DNA from: Rhodobacterales bacterium
Lineage (GTDB): Bacteria > Pseudomonadota > Alphaproteobacteria > Rhodobacterales > Rhodobacteraceae
Direction: 5' to 3'
NCBI GenBank assembly: GCA_026400325.1
Contig: JAPLPF010000138.1
Location: forward strand, 1 to 32,219
Length of the DNA: 32,219 bases
Each line of letters starts with the position of its first letter. The first letter of the stretch is position 1. This document shows, one piece after another, positions 25,205-32,219 of the stretch. A model generated the notes under the pieces. It had not been told where the DNA came from. It saw only the letters and a program-made list of their open reading frames with translations, and did no database searches. Both the position numbers and the translations under genes were made by a program.

Positions 25205-27769
25205 TCACCCCGCCTTCAGCATGCGTTCCACCATTTCCTGCAGGTCCCCGCTTAACCCGGGGGCGTCCAGAACACGGCGCAACTCTGCCCGGGCAAGCTT
25301 GCGCCGCGCCGCGCCATAGCGTGGCCAGGTCTCGAACGCGGTGGACATCCGGGCGGCCGTCTGCGGGTTCAGTGGGTCAAGCCGGATCAGCCAATCTGCC
25401 ACCAGCCGGTAGCCCGCCCCCGAAAGGTGGTGAAATCCCGCATGGTTGGCCGCAAACGCCCCGATCACCGACCGGAACCGATTGGGGTTTTTCCAATCGA
25501 AATCCGGCCGTTGGCATAGCAGCTCGGTCAGCGCTGCCGCTTCGGCCGGTTCGGCATGACCGATCTGCAGGGCAAACCATTTGTCCATGACATTGGCGTC
25601 ATGGCCCCAGCGTCCGGCAAAATCCGCAAGCTCGGCTTGACCCTGACCGATCGACAACAGCGATGACAGCGCGCCGATCTCTTCGGTCATGCTTCGGGCA
25701 GCCTTGCAGGCCCTGGCCGCCAGCTTGCCGCCATCCCGCCTGGATATCAGCGCCAGCGCCGCCAGACGCAGCGCCCGTCGTCCTGCCTGCGCTGCCGATG
25801 GCGTAAAGGGCTGCCCGTCGTCCAGTGCGGCGTAAAGTCGGCCCAGCCCTTCGCCCAGCCGGATCGCCAGCGCGCCCGCCATTTCGCGCCGGGCGGCGTG
25901 AATCCGCGCCGGGTCGGGAATGCGACCCAGGGCGTGGATCGTCTGGGCCATGTCGTCCTCGCCGGGAAGGCGGAGGCACAAGGCGCGGAAGGCCGGATCA
26001 AGCGTTTCGTCAAAGGTTACCGCGGCCAGCGCGTCAAGCCAGATGGTCGCAGGGGGTGTGCCTTCCTGCACCATCTCGGCCATGACGTCCTTGGCAAGGG
26101 CGCGGCCAGCCTCCCATTTGTTGAAGGGGTCGGTGTCATGCGCCAGCAGAAAGGCGCGTTCTTCGGGCGGGGATTTGCGGTCCAGCACGACGGGTGCCGA
26201 AAACCCGCGCAGGATCGACGGCACCGGCCGCGTCGCCAGGCCGTCAAAGCGAAAGCTTTGCCTCGACTCGGTCATTTCCAGCATGATGGTCGGCACCACC
26301 TCGTCGCCGTTTGGGTTCAGAAGGCCGACCTTGATCGGAATGACCTGCGGCGCTTTCTTGCCCTCACCCGGGCGGGCCGGAGTGGTCTGGGTGAAGGTCA
26401 GGGTAAAGACGCCGTCCTGCCAATCCTCGGTCACGCGGACAACCGGGGTTCCAGCCTGAGAATACCAAAGCCGGAACTGCGTCAGGTCACGTCCGGTTGC
26501 ATCTTCGAAAACCTTTAGCCAATCCTCGATCGTTGCGGCGTCGCCGTCATGGCGGTCGAAGTAAAGGTCAAGCGCGCGCTTGTAGGAGGCATCGCCAACC
26601 AGCGATTTCAGCATCCCGATAACCTCGGCCCCCTTCTCATAGATGGTCGAGGTGTAGAAGTTGTTGATCTCGACAAAGCTTTCGGGCCGGACCGGATGGG
26701 CCAGCGGACCCGCATCCTCGCGGAACTGGCGGGCGCGAAGGGCCACGACATCCTCGATCCGTCGCACCGCCGCTGACCGCATGTCGCCGGAAAACTGGTG
26801 GTCGCGAAAGACGGTCAGCCCTTCCTTGAGGCACAGCTGGAACCAGTCGCGGCAGGTGATCCGGTTACCGGTCCAGTTGTGGAAATATTCATGCGCAACA
26901 ATGGCTTCGATTCGGGCGTAATCGTCGTCCGTCGCGGTTTCCGGGCTGGCCAGGACATAGCGGGAGTTGAAGATGTTCAGCCCCTTGTTCTCCATCGCGC
27001 CCATGTTGAAATCATCGACGGCCACGATGTTGAACACGTCGAGATCATATTCGCGGCCGTAAACCTCTTCCTCCCATTTCATCGAGCGTATCAGGCTGTC
27101 CAGCGCATAGGCGCAGCGCCCTTCATCGCCGGGGCGGACCCAGATGTTCAGCTTGACCTTGCGGCCTGAAAAGGTGCGGAACGTTCCCGACCGCGCGCGA
27201 AGATCGCCCGCGACCAGCGCGAACAGGTAGGCGGGCTTGGGCCAGGGATCGTCCCATTCGGCGAAAGCCTTGCCCTTTGCCACCGGATTGCCGTTCGACA
27301 GCAGGACCGGCTGATTGCCTTCGACCCGCACCTTGAAGCGGGCCATCACATCCGGCCTGTCGGGGTAGTAGGTGATCTTGCGAAAACCCTCTGCCTCGCA
27401 TTGGGTGCAATACATGCCTTTGGACATGTAAAGCCCCTCCAGCGCGGTGTTGGTCTCGGGGTCGATCTCGACCTCGGTCTCGATGGTGAAGGCACCGACG
27501 GGAACCAGCTTTGCCGGTATGGTCAGGCCCGTGGCGTCCGGCACGATCTTCGCTGGCCGCCCATCAATCCGAAGCGACAACAGCCGCAGGCCCTCGCCGT
27601 CCAGCCGCAAGGCGTGATGTCCGGGCCGCGCCGGATTGGGGGCAAACTGGATATGGGCAAGGACACGCGTCGCTGTTGGGGCCAGCCTGAACGTCAGCGC
27701 CACCTTCAGAACCAGATGGGTAAAGGGCTGGTAATCGGCAAGAAATACGGTCGTCGGCGCGTCGGACAT
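25205..27769 (-). CDS. pepN: Aminopeptidase N (M1 family)
   Basis: A zinc metalloaminopeptidase that removes N-terminal residues from peptides, probably cytoplasmic since no signal peptide is present. The 854 residues match the E. coli PepN type. The exopeptidase motif GAMEN is at 257-261; the zinc site is HEYFH at 293-297 plus Glu316 in CLKEGLT. SKGMYCTQCEAEGFRKITY (115-133) is typical of this subgroup, and the C-terminal helical domain is complete. I start at MSDAPTTVF, which has GGGAG 6 nt upstream; a start 16 codons earlier adds only low-complexity sequence. It diverges from the photolyase across 114 bp. Confidence 0.96.
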   Translation of the reverse strand: MSDAPTTVFLADYQPFTHLVLKVALTFRLAPTATRVLAHIQFAPNPARPGHHALRLDGEGLRLLSLRIDGRPAKIVPDATGLTIPAKLVPVGAFTIETEVEIDPETNTALEGLYMSKGMYCTQCEAEGFRKITYYPDRPDVMARFKVRVEGNQPVLLSNGNPVAKGKAFAEWDDPWPKPAYLFALVAGDLRARSGTFRTFSGRKVKLNIWVRPGDEGRCAYALDSLIRSMKWEEEVYGREYDLDVFNIVAVDDFNMGAMENKGLNIFNSRYVLASPETATDDDYARIEAIVAHEYFHNWTGNRITCRDWFQLCLKEGLTVFRDHQFSGDMRSAAVRRIEDVVALRARQFREDAGPLAHPVRPESFVEINNFYTSTIYEKGAEVIGMLKSLVGDASYKRALDLYFDRHDGDAATIEDWLKVFEDATGRDLTQFRLWYSQAGTPVVRVTEDWQDGVFTLTFTQTTPARPGEGKKAPQVIPIKVGLLNPNGDEVVPTIMLEMTESRQSFRFDGLATRPVPSILRGFSAPVVLDRKSPPEERAFLLAHDTDPFNKWEAGRALAKDVMAEMVQEGTPPATIWLDALAAVTFDETLDPAFRALCLRLPGEDDMAQTIHALGRIPDPARIHAARREMAGALAIRLGEGLGRLYAALDDGQPFTPSAAQAGRRALRLAALALISRRDGGKLAARACKAARSMTEEIGALSSLLSIGQGQAELADFAGRWGHDANVMDKWFALQIGHAEPAEAAALTELLCQRPDFDWKNPNRFRSVIGAFAANHAGFHHLSGAGYRLVADWLIRLDPLNPQTAARMSTAFETWPRYGAARRKLARAELRRVLDAPGLSGDLQEMVERMLKAG

Positions 27770-27878
27770 GCAAGGCTCCCTTTCCCGACAAGCTAAGGGG
27801 CCGGGCGGCAGGCGCAAGGGGCATGGGGACCTGTCGTCGTTTCCGGCTTTACGAATCCGCAGGCTGGGCTACATCTGT

Positions 27879-27893
27879 GTTCCATGAATGTTC
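27879..27893. promoter_or_regulatory. SOS-type box overlapping the photolyase start
   Basis: GTTC (27879-27882), seven bases, GTTC (27890-27893) is a perfect match to the alphaproteobacterial LexA operator core, in the same form as (reverse complement of) the box before lexA in this window. It covers the ATG at 27884. About one such match is expected by chance in 32 kb, so its position at a DNA-repair gene is the main argument. Confidence 0.45.
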
Positions 27894-29395
27894 TTCTTTG
27901 GCTCAAGCGCGACCTGCGCATCAATGACCACCCTGCGCTGGTGCTGGCGTCGGGGATCGGGCCGGTTCTGCCGGTCTTTCTGGTCGAGCCTTCGCTGTGG
28001 TCCGGCCCCGATGCGTCGGCCCGGCAATGGTCTTTCGTGGCCGAAAGTCTTGCAGAACTGCGGGCCGACCTTGCGGCACGGGGCCTGCCCCTGATCGTGC
28101 GGGTCGGCGAGGCGACCGAGGTGCTGGCCACCCTGTGTCGCCGTCACCGGATCACCCGGATCGTCAGCCATGAAGAGACGGGGACCCTTGCCAGCTATGC
28201 CCGAGACAGGGCCGTCGCCGCCTGGGCACGGGCGGCAGGGGTCCAGTGGACCGAAGTGCCGCAGTCCGGTGTGGTCCGCCGTCTGGCCAGCCGCGACGGC
28301 TGGGCCGGCCAGCGTGACGCCTTCATGGCCGTGCCTGTCCTGCCGCTGCCTGCAATGACAGCCGTGCGGGATGTTGAACCCGGGCCCATCCCCCCTGCCC
28401 GCGCGCTGAAGCTTGCCGACGATCCCTGTCCCCATCGCCAGCTTGGCGGGCGTGACCGGGGGCTTGATCTTCTGGGCAGCTTCCTGACCCAGCGGGGGGA
28501 ACCCTACCGCGTGGCGATGTCCTCACCCTTGACGGGGGAACGTGCCTGTTCGCGCCTGTCGCCGCATCTGGCCTGGGGCACACTGTCGCTGCGCGAGGTG
28601 GTGCAGGCGACCGCCACCCGCCAGACTGCCTGCAAGACCGTCCGCCCCGGCGGGCGATGGGGCGGTGCACTGGCCAGCTTCCAGTCCCGCCTCACTTGGC
28701 GCGACCATTTCATCCAGAAGCTGGAGGATCAGCCATCGATCGAGACGCGCGATCTGCATCCGCTGGCTGTCACCCGGCCAAGGGACAGTGACCCCGCGCG
28801 CCTGGCGGCCTGGGCAGCAGGGGAAAGCGGCCTGCCCTTTCTGGACGCCTGCCTGCGGTATCTGCGTGCGACGGGCTGGCTGAATTTCAGGATGCGGGCC
28901 ATGGTGACATCGGTCGCGTCCTACCACCTGTGGCTGGACTGGCGGATCAGCGGCCAGCACCTGGCGCGCATGTTCACCGACTATGAACCCGGTATCCACT
29001 GGCCGCAGGTCCAGATGCAGTCGGGGACGACCGGGATCAACATTCCCCGCATCTACAACCCGGTCAAGCAAGGCCTGGATCAGGACCCGACCGGCGCCTT
29101 CACCCGCGCCTGGGTGCCGGAACTGGCGGCTGTGCCTGACGCCTTTCTGCAAGAGCCCTGGAAATGGCCCGAGGCGCGAATCCTGCTGGGTCGGCGCTAC
29201 CCCGAACCGATGATCGACGTCACGATCGCCGCCCGGCAGGCACGCGACGCGATCTGGTCTGCGCGCAAGTCGCCCGGTTTCGCCGGACCTGCGGCGGCCA
29301 TCGTCAAGAAACACGCCAGCCGCGCCGACCCACGCTTTGTCAACGACCGAACCCCGCGTCGCCGTCCAACGGCGCAACTGACACTGGACCTGTAG
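27884..29395 (+). CDS. Cryptochrome / DNA photolyase family protein
   Basis: A 503-residue FAD flavoprotein, either a light-driven pyrimidine-dimer repair enzyme or a photoreceptor. The N-terminal Rossmann domain starts NVLLWLKRDLRINDHPAL. The helical FAD domain has SRLSPHLAWGTLSLREV, FQSRLTWRDHFIQKLE, LRYLRATGWLNFRMRAMV and HWPQVQMQSGTTGINIPRIY. The C-terminal part reads YNPVKQGLDQDPTGAF. These fit a CPD photolyase/cryptochrome-like group and not the iron-sulfur CryB group. The ATG at 27884 lies within a perfect GTTC-N7-GTTC box. The stop codon directly abuts the DUF2256 start, so the two are one unit. Confidence 0.88.
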   Translation: MNVLLWLKRDLRINDHPALVLASGIGPVLPVFLVEPSLWSGPDASARQWSFVAESLAELRADLAARGLPLIVRVGEATEVLATLCRRHRITRIVSHEETGTLASYARDRAVAAWARAAGVQWTEVPQSGVVRRLASRDGWAGQRDAFMAVPVLPLPAMTAVRDVEPGPIPPARALKLADDPCPHRQLGGRDRGLDLLGSFLTQRGEPYRVAMSSPLTGERACSRLSPHLAWGTLSLREVVQATATRQTACKTVRPGGRWGGALASFQSRLTWRDHFIQKLEDQPSIETRDLHPLAVTRPRDSDPARLAAWAAGESGLPFLDACLRYLRATGWLNFRMRAMVTSVASYHLWLDWRISGQHLARMFTDYEPGIHWPQVQMQSGTTGINIPRIYNPVKQGLDQDPTGAFTRAWVPELAAVPDAFLQEPWKWPEARILLGRRYPEPMIDVTIAARQARDAIWSARKSPGFAGPAAAIVKKHASRADPRFVNDRTPRRRPTAQLTLDL

Positions 29396-29560
29396 ATGCC
29401 AAGAGGGGTGAAGAAATCCGACCTGCCGCAAAAGACCTGTGCCACCTGTGGCAAGCCCTTCGTCTGGCGCAAGAAATGGGAAAAGGTCTGGGACGAGGTG
29501 CGCTATTGCTCGGACCGCTGCCGCGCCGGGCGCGGGCCGATCTCTTCGAAGAAACAGTGA
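29396..29560 (+). CDS. DUF2256 small zinc-ribbon-like protein
   Basis: A 54-residue basic protein whose ATG follows the photolyase stop with no gap. It reads [20 protein letters not shown], then [20 protein letters not shown] and RCRAGRG. Cys15, Cys18, Cys38 and Cys42 make a CxxC...CxxxC zinc-site pattern, and the whole matches my memory of DUF2256. Such proteins are often found next to photolyase or cryptochrome genes; their function is not known to me. A partner or DNA-binding role for the photolyase is a guess from context. A hairpin terminator follows at 29583. Confidence 0.85.
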   Translation: MPRGVKKSDLPQKTCATCGKPFVWRKKWEKVWDEVRYCSDRCRAGRGPISSKKQ

Positions 29561-29582
29561 CGGAGACTTTGAAGGCTCTTTC

Positions 29583-29604
29583 GCGGACTTTCTGAAAAGT
29601 CCGC
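29583..29604. terminator. Bidirectional hairpin terminator
   Basis: GCGGACTTT (29583-29591), loop CTGA, AAAGTCCGC (29596-29604): a perfect 9-bp stem centred between the DUF2256 stop (29560) and the facing SRPBCC stop (29610). It can serve both strands; T-rich tails are weak. Confidence 0.7.
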
Positions 29605-29609
29605 CTTCC

Positions 29610-30062
29610 TCACTCTGCCCCGATGAACTGCGCGAGCTTGCCCAGCGTCTGCTGGCCCAGTTCGACTGCACCAAAACCCTTGACCGCCTCGTATTCCTCG
29701 ACCGTCCCGAAAACCATGGAAAGGGTCACCCGGGTCCGCCCCCCCTCATCGACGAAGTCGGCTGCTGCGTCGGCATGTTTGGGGCCGTTCTCGCCGAAAT
29801 GCAGGGTGTATTCGATCCGCTTCTGCGGCTCCACACGGCCATAGCGGTGATGGTTCGGATAGACCGTTCCGTCCGGTCCGATCATGTCGAAGACCCACTC
29901 GCCACCCGTGCCCAGGTTGATCCGCTTGGTGCGGCAGGTGTAGCCCTGCGGTCCCCACCACTGCGGCAGGGTTTCGGGGTTCATCCAGGCGCCCCATACG
30001 AGCGCCACCGGGACGGCGATCACCCGTTCCAGCACCATGGTGCGGTCAGCGAGGTCGGTCAT
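29610..30062 (-). CDS. SRPBCC / AHSA1-domain protein (second of pair)
   Basis: A 150-residue START-like (SRPBCC) fold protein of the AHSA1 group. VLERVIAVPVALVWGAWMNP, LPQWWGPQGYTC and the C-terminal ELGQQTLGKLAQFIGAE are the usual marks of a helix-grip fold with a hydrophobic pocket. Ligand and role are unknown. It overlaps the preceding SRPBCC gene by ATGA, which in turn overlaps an ArsR-type regulator, giving a three-gene coupled operon. Confidence 0.88.
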   Translation of the reverse strand: MTDLADRTMVLERVIAVPVALVWGAWMNPETLPQWWGPQGYTCRTKRINLGTGGEWVFDMIGPDGTVYPNHHRYGRVEPQKRIEYTLHFGENGPKHADAAADFVDEGGRTRVTLSMVFGTVEEYEAVKGFGAVELGQQTLGKLAQFIGAE

Positions 30063-30541
30063 TTCATCAATCCTTTCGCATAATCCTCCAGCTGGGTGAT
30101 AACGGTGCCCCAGCCGTCGTAGAACCCCATGTCAATGTGCGCCTTCGCCGTTTCGGGACTGCGGTGGCGGGCGATGGCGGTGTATCTGGTCCGCCCGCCC
30201 CCGATGTCCTCGAAATGGATGATCGCGGTCATGAAGGGATCTGGCTTCGGCTTCCACCCGGTCTCATAGGCATCTGTAAACACAAGCTTTTCATTCGGGA
30301 TAACCTCAAGGTAGACGCCATTGTTCTCCATCTCGTTGCCGTCGACGTTGAAGGTCGTGTTGCAGGCACCACCGACCTGCACGTCCAGAACGCAGGACGA
30401 GACTGAGTGTGGCTTCGGGACAAACCAATGGACAAGGTGCTCGGGCGTGGTCCAGCACATGTAAAGAACTTCGCGCGGGGCATTCACCTCGCGGGTGATG
30501 ACAAGGTCAAGCTCGGGGTCCAGATCGGGGGTCGTGGTCAT
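30059..30541 (-). CDS. SRPBCC / AHSA1-domain protein (first of pair)
   Basis: A 160-residue SRPBCC protein: LVITREVNAPREVLYMCWTT, HLVHWFVPKPHSV, LVFTDAYETGWKP, and the final GFYDGWGTVITQLEDYAKG. The sequence differs clearly from its neighbour, so this is an old duplication or a functional pair rather than a recent copy. Its start overlaps the ArsR-like stop and its stop overlaps the second SRPBCC start, each by ATGA. Regulator plus SRPBCC genes in one operon is a common arrangement whose ligand is generally unassigned. Confidence 0.88.
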   Translation of the reverse strand: MTTTPDLDPELDLVITREVNAPREVLYMCWTTPEHLVHWFVPKPHSVSSCVLDVQVGGACNTTFNVDGNEMENNGVYLEVIPNEKLVFTDAYETGWKPKPDPFMTAIIHFEDIGGGRTRYTAIARHRSPETAKAHIDMGFYDGWGTVITQLEDYAKGLMK

Positions 30542-30885
30542 TTCTCGCGTTCCTTCATCAGGGTCATCACGTAGTCATCAAGCCGATCCAGCCGCGCCTC
30601 CCAGATCTTGCGCTGGTCTTCCAGCCAGCCAGTCATCGGCTGAAGGGCCGCGGGTCGAAAGGCGCAGGACCGGACGCGACCATCCTTCTGGGTGGTGACC
30701 AGCCCCGCTGTCTCGAGTACCGACAGATGGCGCATGATCGTCGGCAGCTTGAACCCGGAGGGCCCGGCCAGTTCCGTCACCGGGGCAGGCCCCTGTGCCA
30801 GCCTGCTCAACATCATGCGCCGGGTCGGATCCGAAAGCTTTCCTTGCTGCCACCCCGCGCGATGTCCTATTGTGTGCAACAGCAT
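30538..30885 (-). CDS. ArsR-type helix-turn-helix regulator
   Basis: A winged-helix regulator of about 115 residues. LSDPTRRMMLSRLAQGPAPV, LPTIMRHLSVLETAGLV and RSCAFRPAALQPMTGWLEDQ match the ArsR/SmtB group commonly paired with SRPBCC genes. No metal-binding cysteine motif is evident. The residues before LSDPTRR (MLLHTIGHRAGWQQGK) are unlike the usual N-terminus, so the ATG at 30885 is uncertain; it also leaves only 34 bp to malate synthase, and the inferred promoter of that gene would lie within this one. A later start or a damaged 5' end is possible. Confidence 0.75.
   Translation of the reverse strand: MLLHTIGHRAGWQQGKLSDPTRRMMLSRLAQGPAPVTELAGPSGFKLPTIMRHLSVLETAGLVTTQKDGRVRSCAFRPAALQPMTGWLEDQRKIWEARLDRLDDYVMTLMKEREK
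30844..30873 (+). promoter_or_regulatory. Possible malate synthase promoter inside the ArsR gene 5' end
   Basis: TTGCTG (30844-30849), 18 bp, TATTGT (30868-30873) is the best sigma-70-like pair ahead of malate synthase and would start RNA near 30880. It lies within the annotated beginning of the divergent ArsR gene, so the two transcription units share control DNA. Confidence 0.35.
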
Positions 30886-30919
30886 ACAGCGCGGCCCAAT
30901 GGCCCATGGAGGACAAGCG

Positions 30920-32219
30920 ATGACCCAGCGTCTGGATCGTGCGGGGCTTCAGGTGGATGCGGTGCTGGCCCGCTTTGTCGAGGATGAGGCGCTGCCCGGC
31001 CCCGGGATCACGGCCGACGCGTTCTGGACAGGCTTTGCAGACCTTCTGGCCGCGTTCGCGCCGAAGAACCGGGACCTTCTGGCCAGGCGGGACGTGTTGC
31101 AGGAACAGATTGACGCCTGGCATGTCGCAGGTCGCGGCCAGCCACATGACCATGCGGCCTACAAGAGGTTTCTGGCCGACATCGGCTATCTGCTTCCCGA
31201 AGGACCCGCGTTTTCCATCGAGACCGTGAACGTCGACCCCGAGATCGCCCTTGTTCCCGGCCCGCAGCTTGTGGTTCCGTTCACCAATGCCCGCTATGCG
31301 CTGAACGCTGCAAATGCGCGGTGGGGAAGCCTTTACGATTGCCTATACGGGACCGATGCGATGGGGTCCCTGCCCCCCTCGGGCGGCTATGAGCGGGGAC
31401 GCGGTGCGCGGGTGATCGCCCGGGCGCGGGTGTTCCTGGACGAGGCTTTTCCGATTGCGGGGACGAGCCACGCCGACGTGCGGCGTTATGTGGTGAAGGA
31501 CGGGGCGTTGCTGGTTGACGACCTGCCGCTGGTGGACCCTGCGACGTTCGCGGGCTATCGGGGGAACCCGAAGGCTCCGGATGCGGTCCTGCTGCGCAAC
31601 AATGGTTTGCATGTCGAGCTGGTCTTCGACCGGGCGCATTTCATCGGGTCTCGGGATCAGGCTTTGCTGGCCGACGTGCAGCTGGAAAGTGCGCTGACGG
31701 CGATCATGGACTGCGAGGATTCGGTCGCCTGCGTTGATGCGGAGGACAAGGTCGAAGCCTATCGCAACTGGCTGGGCCTGATGCGGGGGACCCTGTCAGA
31801 GGTTTTCGACAAGGGCGGTCGCAGGGTCGAACGCCGTCTTGCGGCAGACCGGGAGTATCTGGACCCGAAGGGCATCCCGTTCACCCTCAAGGGGCGCGCC
31901 TTGATGTGGGTCAGGAATGTCGGCCACCTGATGACCAATCCCGCCATTCTGCTTCCCGATGGGTCCGAGGTGCCCGAAGGCCTGATGGATGCGATGGTGA
32001 CGGTGACGCTTGCCCTGCATGACCTGAAGAAGGCCGAAGGGCTGCGAAACTCGGTCCTTGGGTCGATCTATGTGGTCAAGCCAAAGATGCACGGGCCAGA
32101 GGAAGTGGCTTTTGCCAATGCAGTGATGGCAAGAGTGGAGAAGGTGCTGGGGTTGGCCCCGGCGACCGTGAAGCTTGGGATCATGGATGAGGAGCGGCGG
32201 ACATCCGTCAACCTCAAGG
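30920..32219 (+). CDS. glcB: Malate synthase G, 3' end beyond the window
   Basis: Condenses glyoxylate with acetyl-CoA to malate (glyoxylate shunt and glycolate use). The first 433 codons of about 720 are present and open to the window edge. Typical G-isoform segments are VPFTNARYALNAANARWGSL near 114, AIMDCEDSVACVDAEDK near 260, MWVRNVGHLMTNP near 330 (the catalytic Arg), VVKPKMHGPEEVAFA and GIMDEERRTSVNL near 422, where the Glu is a Mg ligand. The catalytic Asp lies beyond the window. GGAGGA 7 nt before the ATG is an excellent ribosome site. It diverges from an ArsR-type regulator over 34 bp; regulation by that protein is possible but unproven. With gltA it connects to acetyl-CoA use. Confidence 0.95.
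   Translation, partial: MTQRLDRAGLQVDAVLARFVEDEALPGPGITADAFWTGFADLLAAFAPKNRDLLARRDVLQEQIDAWHVAGRGQPHDHAAYKRFLADIGYLLPEGPAFSIETVNVDPEIALVPGPQLVVPFTNARYALNAANARWGSLYDCLYGTDAMGSLPPSGGYERGRGARVIARARVFLDEAFPIAGTSHADVRRYVVKDGALLVDDLPLVDPATFAGYRGNPKAPDAVLLRNNGLHVELVFDRAHFIGSRDQALLADVQLESALTAIMDCEDSVACVDAEDKVEAYRNWLGLMRGTLSEVFDKGGRRVERRLAADREYLDPKGIPFTLKGRALMWVRNVGHLMTNPAILLPDGSEVPEGLMDAMVTVTLALHDLKKAEGLRNSVLGSIYVVKPKMHGPEEVAFANAVMARVEKVLGLAPATVKLGIMDEERRTSVNLK

Noticed and set aside
1-32219. CRISPR array, prophage, IS element, tRNA or rRNA
   Set aside because: No regularly spaced repeats, transposase or phage proteins, and no cloverleaf or rRNA-like sequence noticed on either strand.

Overview
The window looks like chromosomal DNA from a GC-rich alphaproteobacterium of the Rhodobacterales (Rhodobacter / Gemmobacter / Paracoccus type). 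This rests on three things: protein sequences that read like that group, the gene order trpD-trpC-moaC-moeA-lexA-comEC-gltX-gltA, and a LexA operator of the alphaproteobacterial form GAAC-N7-GAAC. The assignment comes from pattern recognition, not a database search. Genes are packed tightly. Several neighbours overlap by ATGA or TGATG, and most convergent pairs end within 0-7 bp of each other.

Layout. (1) 1-3154: the end of a tryptophan operon (trpD, trpC) runs into molybdopterin genes (moaC, moeA). (2) 3172-6039: lexA with its own promoter and SOS box, facing a comEC broken by an in-frame stop. (3) 6129-8963: gltX, a perfect palindrome, gltA and a hairpin terminator. (4) 8962-14079: a reverse-strand group (N-carbamoylputrescine amidase, a lone CoxL-type molybdenum hydroxylase subunit, ornithine decarboxylase), with a divergent Lrp/AsnC regulator beside the decarboxylase. 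(5) 14084-15966: a TetR regulator divergent from a two-gene membrane operon (ABA4-like protein and a His-rich multi-TM protein), with twin operator-like repeats between them. (6) 15971-21166: a DUF3592 membrane protein, valS (with an inserted palindromic repeat pair and a frameshift), a double-hairpin repeat and a HisC-like aminotransferase. (7) 21167-25197: DUF4177 protein, gatB and a hypothetical protein on the reverse strand, then a lytic-transglycosylase-like lipoprotein. (8) 25205-29604: pepN, and a divergent photolyase coupled to a 54-residue DUF2256 protein. (9) 29610-32219: an ArsR-SRPBCC-SRPBCC operon divergent from malate synthase G, which runs off the right edge.

How the parts connect. 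Most genes are housekeeping: tryptophan, Moco, tRNA charging, TCA/glyoxylate entry, SOS. Moco made with moaC/moeA would serve the CoxL-type enzyme. Ornithine decarboxylase and the carbamoylputrescine amidase both yield putrescine. LexA may also act on the photolyase, whose start codon lies inside a perfect GTTC-N7-GTTC box.

The most unusual observations are three damaged housekeeping genes (internal in-frame deletion in trpD, nonsense codon in comEC, one-base frameshift in valS), a REPIN-like inverted repeat pair inside valS, and the TetR-controlled two-gene membrane module. The damage could be real or could come from the assembly; the sequence alone cannot decide. No CRISPR array, rRNA, tRNA, transposase or phage gene was seen.
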